Source: Cyanobacteria bacterium OH_CDB_20 (GTDB lineage Bacteria; Cyanobacteriota; Vampirovibrionia; Gastranaerophilales; Gastranaerophilaceae). From it: DNA of 19,230 bases. The stretch covers positions 1-19,230 of the forward strand of contig JAEZIX010000083.1 in assembly GCA_023415935.1 (NCBI GenBank), written 5' to 3'. Positions 7,396 to 14,004 of the stretch are shown piece by piece; within the stretch, counting starts at the first letter, position 1, and the number at the start of each line of letters is the position of its first letter. The notes under the pieces are model-generated. The model was given only the letters and a program-made list of their open reading frames with translations, had not been told where the DNA came from and ran no database searches. A program made the position numbers and the translations under genes.

Positions 7396-9699
7396 TTAGT
7401 CTATAGAACCTGTGCGTAAAAGCTTGATATAATCTTCTAAAGGTCCATTAGGGACATCCCAGCTAAAGTCTTTAGCCATTGCATTAATAGCCATTTGTTT
7501 AATCTTTTCAGGTTCTTTATAATAAATATCTAATGCTTCTCTTAATTTTATTGTGAAGGCGTCAATATTATTTTCTGGTATTTCATCTGGAGTGAATTTC
7601 CCATTATCATAAGTTTTTGTTGTTGGCATGTCTTTAGTTTCAGAATTTATTGGCGAGTCGTAGAAAACGTCAGTTAAGAAACCGTCTTTACCATCAATAA
7701 TAGTGTCTACAAGCCCACCGGTCGAAGTTGCAACAGGAATGCTTCCTTTTGCCATAGCTTCCATCTGAGTAAGTCCGCAAGCTTCCCATTTTGATGGAAT
7801 CAAGTAAAAATCTGAACCTATACCCATTGCATCTCTAAGTTGTGTGTTATAACCGTCAAATATAAAAATTCTTTTTGCTGCAATAGGGTCTATATCTGCA
7901 ATTTCAGCTTTAAGTTTTTTAAGAAGATCTACAATTTCTTTTTCGCTGTTTCCTAAGATTGCAATTATTGGCCTTTCTTCAGAAGGCTTTAAATTAGAAA
8001 TTATGTTTTTAATTGAGACTGCTAAATTGTCGTATCCTTTTAAACTTCTAAGTCTGCCTACACTGGCAATAAATGGTACTTTGCTTATATCTTCAGGTAA
8101 ATCAATAAGGCAGTTATCTGGTTGAATAAGCCTTTTTATTCCAGGTACTATACTGCTATACTTTTCCAGGCATTTTTGTTCAACATTTTTTCTGGATTCT
8201 TCATAGGCTTGCTCTCTTGTTTTTTCGTCATTAAATAATGTTTTTTCAACTTCTTGTTCTGCTTCATTTTCAAAAGCATTTAATTCTGGCTCAATTTCAG
8301 ATGCTCTTTGTGCAATAGAATTCAATAGACTTATCGCTCTTGCTTTATTTTGCATCTTTATTTTGTAGCCTTCTTCATTGTACATATTCGCAAATGGTAT
8401 GAATGGTTCTTCAGGAGCCAGAGCTGTATTTATAGAAGATATAACTTTCTCATTTGGTTCAATGGCGTTTTTATTGTAGCCGTTTCGAATCCCTGTCATA
8501 GTTCCATAATTTTGCCTAGACATTAGAATAGCATTTTGCCCACCACTAATTATTGGTGATTTTGTAATTTCATCTGCATAATTTCTTGATACTGCAACAA
8601 TCCTGTCTGCTAAGTATATATCCGATAATCCTCCGCAATATTGACCCCTGCTATTATGAAGTGGCGAGCCATCTACCGAATATCCTTTTATATTTGGAAC
8701 TATTCTACCTTCATCGTTGCCAAATATCATTTTAAGCAAATCATTTTTTATCTGGTCTTCTTTCCCGAGGTATAATGCACTGTGTGCAATATGGATAATA
8801 GGTGTGTTTTTAAAGTATTCGTAAGTTTTTTTGTCTAGCTTTCCTTCTGCATTTTCAAGCGGGGCAACATATCTGACAAAAGTACTTAGTGGGCTTGTAT
8901 GCCAGTCATTTGAAATGATAACATTTGGTGTATTAAATCCTTTTACAGGTGTTTTATAATTATGTTTCATCAATTGATATGTTGCTTTTGAAAAAAATAT
9001 CATTCTTTCAACTAAAGTTGTTTCATTTGTTGATGTTACATATGGGCCGTTAGTCTTTTTGGTATCTTTAGGTGTTATATTAAAATATTTCTCATTTTCT
9101 AAAAATATATATTCATTACAGTTAAATTCACCAAATAATATGCCAACGTTTTCTGTTACGTATCTTTGAGCTTTTTTGTCGAATGTTTCTACTGGTATTT
9201 CTGCAACCTTCTCCAGTTGAATTTCATTATTCCCATTCCTGTATATATAATGTTTTCCATCGATATTTTTAACAGAAAGATTTGGATTTCTGTCGTTAGT
9301 ATAAAGAGGCGTCATAATTTGCATCATATTTGAGGTTCCTGCCATTTTTTTATTAAATTCATCAGGCAGTTGAACTGCAACTTCAGCAAGACCTCCTACT
9401 TTCATAAATGTTTGAGTTTCAGCTACAATCATAAGGGCTTTTATGTCAGTGATATCAGGCCATTTATATTCGCCTTGAATTCTTTTTGTAGATTCGGTTT
9501 CTAAAATCTTTCTTAACTCCGGATTAATTTGTTCAACCCCATGGAAGTTTACAAGCGTCTTTCCCGTAATCGCTTTCATGTCTGTTAGATTAAGGTAATT
9601 AAAGCTATCAGATTTGCATGGTAGTAGTATTGGCTTTTCATATGTTTTGCCAATATTTGGAGTTAATCTATTTAAAGGTGTATTGAAATTAACTTTCAA
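7396..9699 (-). CDS. glgA-like: GT5 glycogen/starch synthase-like protein, paralog 2 (divergent)
   Basis: A 767-residue GT5 protein, colinear with its neighbours. It keeps K100 (KVGGLAEV), DWH at 265-267, H306, R549, K554 and E639. Several normally firm positions differ: HN becomes HS (307), E-Q before the lysine becomes S-L (552-553), LGSGDP becomes LGNSEK, and EPCGLTQ becomes EACGLTQ (A640). It may be active with altered substrate preference, or a non-catalytic partner; the sequence cannot decide. About 47 extra, mainly charged helical residues (near 465-520) sit between the Rossmann domains, shared with paralog 3 but not 1. Start is TTG at 9697-9699, supported by AAAGGA at 9705-9710 and by MKVNFN aligning with MNVNFN and MKVSFN. 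No clear promoter was found in the 86 bases before it. Confidence 0.82.
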   Translation of the reverse strand: MKVNFNTPLNRLTPNIGKTYEKPILLPCKSDSFNYLNLTDMKAITGKTLVNFHGVEQINPELRKILETESTKRIQGEYKWPDITDIKALMIVAETQTFMKVGGLAEVAVQLPDEFNKKMAGTSNMMQIMTPLYTNDRNPNLSVKNIDGKHYIYRNGNNEIQLEKVAEIPVETFDKKAQRYVTENVGILFGEFNCNEYIFLENEKYFNITPKDTKKTNGPYVTSTNETTLVERMIFFSKATYQLMKHNYKTPVKGFNTPNVIISNDWHTSPLSTFVRYVAPLENAEGKLDKKTYEYFKNTPIIHIAHSALYLGKEDQIKNDLLKMIFGNDEGRIVPNIKGYSVDGSPLHNSRGQYCGGLSDIYLADRIVAVSRNYADEITKSPIISGGQNAILMSRQNYGTMTGIRNGYNKNAIEPNEKVISSINTALAPEEPFIPFANMYNEEGYKIKMQNKARAISLLNSIAQRASEIEPELNAFENEAEQEVEKTLFNDEKTREQAYEESRKNVEQKCLEKYSSIVPGIKRLIQPDNCLIDLPEDISKVPFIASVGRLRSLKGYDNLAVSIKNIISNLKPSEERPIIAILGNSEKEIVDLLKKLKAEIADIDPIAAKRIFIFDGYNTQLRDAMGIGSDFYLIPSKWEACGLTQMEAMAKGSIPVATSTGGLVDTIIDGKDGFLTDVFYDSPINSETKDMPTTKTYDNGKFTPDEIPENNIDAFTIKLREALDIYYKEPEKIKQMAINAMAKDFSWDVPNGPLEDYIKLLRTGSID

Positions 9700-9710
9700 G
9701 ATAATCCTTT
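9697..9710 (-). promoter_or_regulatory. Ribosome binding site fixing a TTG start for paralog 2
   Basis: Read on the minus strand, AAAGGA (9705-9710) precedes TTG (9697-9699) by 5 bases. No ATG or GTG start would preserve the VNFN N-terminus shared by the paralogs. Confidence 0.75.
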
Positions 9711-9744
9711 AGGTTTTTGAGAAAATAATTTGAAATTATGATTA

Positions 9745-9774
9745 AAAGAGAGAGCCAAATATAGCTCTCTCTTT
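9745..9774 (-). terminator. Intrinsic terminator after GT5 paralog 3
   Basis: A perfect 11-base inverted repeat, AAAGAGAGAGC at 9745-9755 and GCTCTCTCTTT at 9764-9774, with an 8-base loop. On the minus strand it is followed by a short T run. It begins 11 bases past the stop of paralog 3 and should separate it from paralog 2, though the short U-tract may allow read-through. Confidence 0.8.
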
Positions 9775-9785
9775 ATTGGATTCTA

Positions 9786-12092
9786 TTACGATGCCAGCGA
9801 ACCTGTTCTAAGTAACTTAATATAGTCTTCTAAAGGTCCATTTGGAACATCCCAACTGAAGTTTTTAATCATACCATTTATAGACATTTGCTTGATTTTT
9901 TCAGGATCGTTGTAGTATGTATCAAGAGCTCTACTAAGTGTTCGAGTGAATGCCTCTGTATTATTAGCAGGCAACTCGTTTGGAAGGATTTTCCCATTAT
10001 CGAAGATTTTTTCCGTTGTTACTTCGTTTGTAGCCCTATTTGTATAATTAGCATAGAATACGTCGGTTAAGAAGCCGTCTTCGCCATCGATAATAGTATC
10101 AACAAGTCCACCGGTTGCTGTTGTAATCGGGATACTTCCCTTTGGCATTGATTCCATTTGTGTTAAGCCACATGGCTCCCACTTAGATGGGATTAAGAAA
10201 AAGTCTGAGCCAACTCCTAAAGCATCTCTAAGTCCAGGGCTAAAACCGCTGAATATAAAGATTCTTGATGCTGCAACTGGATCTTCTTTAGCTATTTCAG
10301 TTTTTAAATCTTTAAGTTTAGCTAAAATTTCTCTGTTGCCACTTCCAAGTATACCTATGATTGGTCTTTCATCCCAAGGTTTTAAGTTTTTTATTACGCC
10401 TCGGATTGAATCTGTTAAGATGTCAAAACCTTTTTGCTCAGTGATTCTACCTACGCTTGCAATGAAAGGAATTCTAGAGGTGTCTTCTGGTAGATCAATA
10501 TGTGAATCAGAAGGTTGTATTAATCTGTTTACGCCAGGGACAAAATCTTTGTATAATTCTTTACCCTTATCCTCTATTGCGCTTTGAAGTTTTTGATAAG
10601 CTTCAGCTTTTTCTTTTTCATCTTTATATTTGCCTTTTTCAAATTCTATTGTTGCTTTTCTTTCAAAAGCTTCTAATTCAGGCTCAATAACTGTAGCTTT
10701 TTCTGCAATTGAGTTTAAAATGTTAATTGCTCTTGCTTTGTTTTGCATTTTAATCTTATAGCCTTCATCATTATACATATTTGCAAAAGGAACAAATGGA
10801 TCTTCGGGTTTAAGGCTTGAATTTATAGAACTTGTCATTTTCTCATTTGGTTCAGATAGGCTTTTAGTGTAGCCGTTTACGATACCGTACATAGTGCCAT
10901 AGTTTTGTCTAAGTCTTAGAATTCCATTTTGTCCTCTACTCATAATTTTGGATGTTGCTATTTCTTCAGCATAATGCGGTGATACAGCAACAATTCTGTC
11001 GGCATTGTATGTGTCAGAGAAACCTGCGCAATATTGACCACCTTCATTATATAAAGGTGAGTCTTTGCCCATATAGCCTCGTGCATTTGAAATGATAGTT
11101 TCTGCGTCTTCTCCAAGAGTCATTTTTACGTAGCTGTTATCTTCATCTTTAACATTTCCAGTGTAAGTTGCGTTATGAGTTATATGTATGACAGGTGTTT
11201 TTTTGAAGTAATCATATGTCTTTGAGTCTAGTCTTCCGTCAGAATTTTCAATTGGTGCTAAGTTCCTCATCATCATGCTGAGAGGACTTATGTGCCAATC
11301 ATTTGAAAGAACTACATTTGGTGTTTCGAAACCTTGTATTGGCTCTTTTTGGATGTTTTTCATTAGTTGGTAGATTGCTTTTGAGAAGAATAACATTCTT
11401 TCAATAGAATTTACCCCATTCGTTGAAGTAACATATGGGCCATTTGGGGTTTCTTTTGGTCCTGGTGTGACGTTAAAATATTTATCATTTTCTAAAAATA
11501 CATATTCACTACCATTTAATTTTCCAACTAATACACCAACGTTTTCAGTTGAGTATTCTTGTTTTTGCCTGTCGAAGGTTTCTACTGGAAATTCATTAAC
11601 TTTTTCAAGTTGAATTTGGTTTTTTCCGTTCTTGTATATATAGTGTGTAGAATCAATTTGTTCTATAGACAAGTTTTTGTCGCTGCTGCTAGAATATAGT
11701 GGGGTCATAATTTGCATTTTATTCTGAGTACCTGTAAGTTTTTTGTTGAATTCATCAGGAAGTTGAACTGCAACTTCAGCCAAACCGCCAACTTTCATAA
11801 ATGTTTGAGTTTCTGCTGAAATCATTAGCGCTTTGATATCTTTAATCTCAGGCCACTTGTAATCCCCCCTGATTCTTTTAGTTGATTCAGTTTCCAATAT
11901 TCTACTGACTGGAGGCGTTATGTCTCTGTTTCCATAGAAATTAATTTGTGACTGCCCTGCTATCGACCTGATATCATTAAGATTTGTGAGGTTATAGCTT
12001 GCTGTTAACGAAGGGATTAATAATTTTGTCTCATATAAAGGTGATAAATTTGAGGCTGGTTTTGAAACCGCCGGATTAAAACTAACTTTCAT
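9786..12092 (-). CDS. glgA-like: GT5 glycogen/starch synthase-like protein, paralog 3
   Basis: A 768-residue GT5 protein with all core motifs: KVGGLAEV (K100, Glu at the GGLAD aspartate), SNDWH at 263-267, HITHN (H306), VNGYTK, SVGRITEQKG (R549, K554), LGSGNR and WEPCGLTQ (E639). It should be catalytically competent if its relatives are. N-terminus (MKVSFNPAVSKP), leader and C-terminal catalytic region resemble paralog 1, while the 120-220 region and the helical insertion near 465-520 resemble paralog 2, so the gene looks mosaic. ATG at 12092 follows a strong AAGGAG. It is the first of the array to be transcribed and has a terminator behind it. Localisation is presumably cytosolic: no signal peptide or membrane segment is seen. 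Confidence 0.85.
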   Translation of the reverse strand: MKVSFNPAVSKPASNLSPLYETKLLIPSLTASYNLTNLNDIRSIAGQSQINFYGNRDITPPVSRILETESTKRIRGDYKWPEIKDIKALMISAETQTFMKVGGLAEVAVQLPDEFNKKLTGTQNKMQIMTPLYSSSSDKNLSIEQIDSTHYIYKNGKNQIQLEKVNEFPVETFDRQKQEYSTENVGVLVGKLNGSEYVFLENDKYFNVTPGPKETPNGPYVTSTNGVNSIERMLFFSKAIYQLMKNIQKEPIQGFETPNVVLSNDWHISPLSMMMRNLAPIENSDGRLDSKTYDYFKKTPVIHITHNATYTGNVKDEDNSYVKMTLGEDAETIISNARGYMGKDSPLYNEGGQYCAGFSDTYNADRIVAVSPHYAEEIATSKIMSRGQNGILRLRQNYGTMYGIVNGYTKSLSEPNEKMTSSINSSLKPEDPFVPFANMYNDEGYKIKMQNKARAINILNSIAEKATVIEPELEAFERKATIEFEKGKYKDEKEKAEAYQKLQSAIEDKGKELYKDFVPGVNRLIQPSDSHIDLPEDTSRIPFIASVGRITEQKGFDILTDSIRGVIKNLKPWDERPIIGILGSGNREILAKLKDLKTEIAKEDPVAASRIFIFSGFSPGLRDALGVGSDFFLIPSKWEPCGLTQMESMPKGSIPITTATGGLVDTIIDGEDGFLTDVFYANYTNRATNEVTTEKIFDNGKILPNELPANNTEAFTRTLSRALDTYYNDPEKIKQMSINGMIKNFSWDVPNGPLEDYIKLLRTGSLAS

Positions 12093-12095
12093 GTT

Positions 12096-12118
12096 ACTCC
12101 TTCTATCTTTGCAGAAAT
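12096..12118 (-). repeat. Leader block shared by GT5 paralogs 1 and 3 (copy 2)
   Basis: Identical to 7225-7247. A related TTTCTGCA, followed three bases later by ATA, occurs once more about 45 bases farther upstream in this leader, not in that of paralog 1. Confidence 0.85.
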
Positions 12119-12191
12119 TTTAATATAAAAGATTTACCTAAAATGTAAGATATAGTGCAGAAAAACAATTAATAAAAATATTTGTATCTTG

Positions 12192-12219
12192 ATTTTAGAC
12201 GAAATATATTAAATTGCAA
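12192..12219 (-). promoter_or_regulatory. Probable promoter of GT5 paralog 3
   Basis: On the minus strand TTGCAA (12214-12219) and TAAAAT (12192-12197) are separated by 16 bases, as in front of paralog 1, and both -10 elements are followed by CAA. It lies just past the metF stop, giving a leader of about 93 bases. Confidence 0.5.
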
Positions 12220-12237
12220 GCTGTTTACAATAAAATG

Positions 12238-13092
12238 TTAAATAATATTTTCAATAATTTGAATTGTTGGATTTGCTTTGTTTAAAGTGTAAAAATGCAA
12301 TCCTTTTATTCCATTATTCAAAAGTTCTTCAACCTGATAAGAAGTAAAGTCTATTCCTATTTCCATAATAGCTTCCTTATCATCTTTATATTTTTCCAGG
12401 CGCTCTTTTAATTGTAATGGTACGTTTACTCCGCAAAGTTCTACCATTCTGTCCACTTGTTTATAATTTGTGATAGGTAAAATTCCAGGGATTACCGGAT
12501 TACTTATTCCTGATTTTTCAAGTAAATCAATATATTTGAAGAAATAGTCATTATTGAAAAAAAGTTGTGTGTATATTACTTGTCCACCTTTTTCAATTTT
12601 TCTTTTGAGATTTTCAATATCTTTTTCAAGAGATTCTGCTTCAAGGTGTCCTTCAGGGTAACCTGCAACAGCGATTGATAAATTTGTATTCTCTTTTATA
12701 AATTCAATCAATTCATACGCATATTTAAAATCTGCAGTTTGAGAATTAGTTGGTTTATCACCTCTAAGAGCAAGCACATTCTTAATATCCTCTTGCTCAA
12801 TCTCATTTATATAGTTTTTTATAAACTCTTTATTGGCATTTATACAGGCAAAGTGAGGCATTATGTTATAGCCTAGCTCATTTTTAATCCTCTTAGCAAA
12901 TTCTAATGATTCTGATTTTGTGTTTTTATCAGCTCTGTATGTGACAGAAACAATTGCAGGATTGTATTTTTTCAATTTTGATAATTCTTCAATTGATTTG
13001 TCATTGGTTTCTGAAGGATAAACTTCAAATGAAATTATTGGCATTTGTGATTCGGATTTTTTATTATTTATATAAATTTCTTGTAGATTCAT
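12238..13092 (-). CDS. metF: 5,10-methylenetetrahydrofolate reductase
   Basis: MetF, an FAD enzyme, reduces 5,10-methylene-THF to 5-methyl-THF, the methyl donor for methionine synthesis. The 284 residues match the usual bacterial length and form one TIM barrel. Motifs in order: ISFEVYPSET with E23 (E. coli E28), VSVTYRAD, MPHFACI, NVLALRGDKP with D112 (E. coli D120), VAGYPEGH, YTQLFFNND with Q176, PGILPITNY and LHFYTLNKA near the C-terminus. Start is ATG at 13092. The AGGAA ribosome binding site overlaps the stop of the upstream recombinase gene, only 5 bases away, so the two are translated from one transcript. No terminator follows; the promoter of GT5 paralog 3 comes directly after. Confidence 0.96.
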   Translation of the reverse strand: MNLQEIYINNKKSESQMPIISFEVYPSETNDKSIEELSKLKKYNPAIVSVTYRADKNTKSESLEFAKRIKNELGYNIMPHFACINANKEFIKNYINEIEQEDIKNVLALRGDKPTNSQTADFKYAYELIEFIKENTNLSIAVAGYPEGHLEAESLEKDIENLKRKIEKGGQVIYTQLFFNNDYFFKYIDLLEKSGISNPVIPGILPITNYKQVDRMVELCGVNVPLQLKERLEKYKDDKEAIMEIGIDFTSYQVEELLNNGIKGLHFYTLNKANPTIQIIENII

Positions 13093-13097
13093 GATTC

Positions 13098-13967
13098 CTA
13101 CTTATTAATTGAAAAATAAACTTCTTTTAGTCGTTTTTTGCTCACGTGCGTGTACAATTGAGTTGTCGCTACATCCGAGTGCCCTAAAAGTTCTTGTACA
13201 ACTCTCAAATCAGCACCATTCTCTAAGAGGTGTGTTGCAAATGAATGTCTAAAAATATGTGGTGAGATACTTTTGTTTATAATATCAGTCCCCAGTTTAT
13301 GTATTATAGTATAAATATCTTGTCTGGTCATCTTTCTGCTGTCTTTATTTATAAACAAGTATTTTGAAGTCGAGTTATATTTTTTTAAAATATATTCTCG
13401 TTCTTTCAAGTATTTATTTATAGCATTTTCGGCTTTGTTTCCAATTGGAACAATTCTTTCTTTTGAGCCTTTGCCGAAACATCTTATATAACCTGCTTTT
13501 AGATCGATATTTTGTGTTGTAAGTTCTGTAAGTTCAGATACTCTTAGTCCTGCTGCATACAAAAGCTCTACTATAGCAGTTTCAGTAACAGTAAGATGAT
13601 TATTTAATATATTTTCAATTTCTTGTATGCTGAGCACTTTTGGTAATCGCTTTGGAATTTTCGGCTGTTCAATGCTTAAAGCCGGGTTGTGTGTGATTAT
13701 TTCGTTAGTTGTCAGCCATATAAAACACCCTCTTAATGAGGCTAATATTCTTGTAACAGAAGTAGTTGCATAATTTTTATCATGTAAATGTTTTATATAT
13801 AGATTAATATGGTTTCTTTTTATATCTGAAAAATCTTCAATCCCAAGATTTATAAAAAAGTCGCTAAATGCTGTTAAATCTCTTCTATATGCATCAATAG
13901 TGTTGAGTGAAAGTCCTCTTTCAACTTCCAAATATTCAATATAAAGACCTATATTTTGAATAAACAT
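13098..13967 (-). CDS. xerD: Tyrosine recombinase XerC/XerD type
   Basis: A 289-residue tyrosine recombinase of the size and layout of XerC/XerD, which resolve chromosome dimers at dif. The N-terminal SAM-like DNA-binding domain (1-90) opens YIEYLEVERGLSLNTIDAYRRD. The catalytic residues are complete: R142 (AAGLRVSE), K166 (GKGSKER), H237 and R240 (SPHIFRHSFATHLL), H263 (LLGHSDVATTQ) and Y272 (LYTHVS). No attachment sites, excisionase or phage genes surround it, so a housekeeping Xer is likelier than a mobile-element integrase; XerC versus XerD cannot be told. ATG at 13967 lacks a ribosome binding site, but a promoter ends 6 bases before it, so the mRNA may be leaderless. It is followed by metF in the same operon. 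Confidence 0.92.
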   Translation of the reverse strand: MFIQNIGLYIEYLEVERGLSLNTIDAYRRDLTAFSDFFINLGIEDFSDIKRNHINLYIKHLHDKNYATTSVTRILASLRGCFIWLTTNEIITHNPALSIEQPKIPKRLPKVLSIQEIENILNNHLTVTETAIVELLYAAGLRVSELTELTTQNIDLKAGYIRCFGKGSKERIVPIGNKAENAINKYLKEREYILKKYNSTSKYLFINKDSRKMTRQDIYTIIHKLGTDIINKSISPHIFRHSFATHLLENGADLRVVQELLGHSDVATTQLYTHVSKKRLKEVYFSINK

Positions 13968-13973
13968 AGGTCT
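13945..13973. repeat. Inverted repeat across the recombinase start codon
   Basis: AGACCTAT at 13945-13952 and ATAGGTCT at 13966-13973 are perfect 8-base arms with a 13-base loop. The start codon (13965-13967) straddles loop and arm. It could be an RNA hairpin covering the start or a DNA operator at the transcription start. Confidence 0.55.
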
Positions 13974-14002
13974 ATTTTATCATTATTTAATATATTGTAC
14001 AA
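13974..14002 (-). promoter_or_regulatory. Probable promoter giving a leaderless recombinase transcript
   Basis: On the minus strand TTGTAC (13997-14002), a 17-base spacer and TAAAAT (13974-13979) lie in the 37-base gap. Only 6 bases separate the -10 element from the ATG, so transcription should begin at or next to the start codon. Confidence 0.5.
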
Positions 14003-14004
14003 AG

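Larger units (their letters stand above)
5035..12092 (-). repeat. Tandem array of three GT5 paralogs
   Basis: The genes at 5035-7221, 7396-9699 and 9786-12092 are head-to-tail paralogs aligning over their whole length, including the N-terminal extension and the C-terminal FSWDVPNGPLE. DNA similarity is visible by eye, most clearly in the last 100 bases of each gene and around the WEPCGLTQ and TGGLVDTI motifs. Such repeats could recombine and could also confuse short-read assembly, but each copy has distinct sequence throughout, so the array is not an assembly duplicate. Confidence 0.85.

Noticed and set aside
5035..12092. The triple GT5 array as an assembly artefact
   Set aside because: The copies differ throughout at codon and residue level and have different intergenic sequences, so they are real paralogs.
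13098..13967. Tyrosine recombinase as a sign of an integrated mobile element
   Set aside because: It has XerC/D length and motifs, is coupled to metF and has no attachment repeats, excisionase or phage genes around it.
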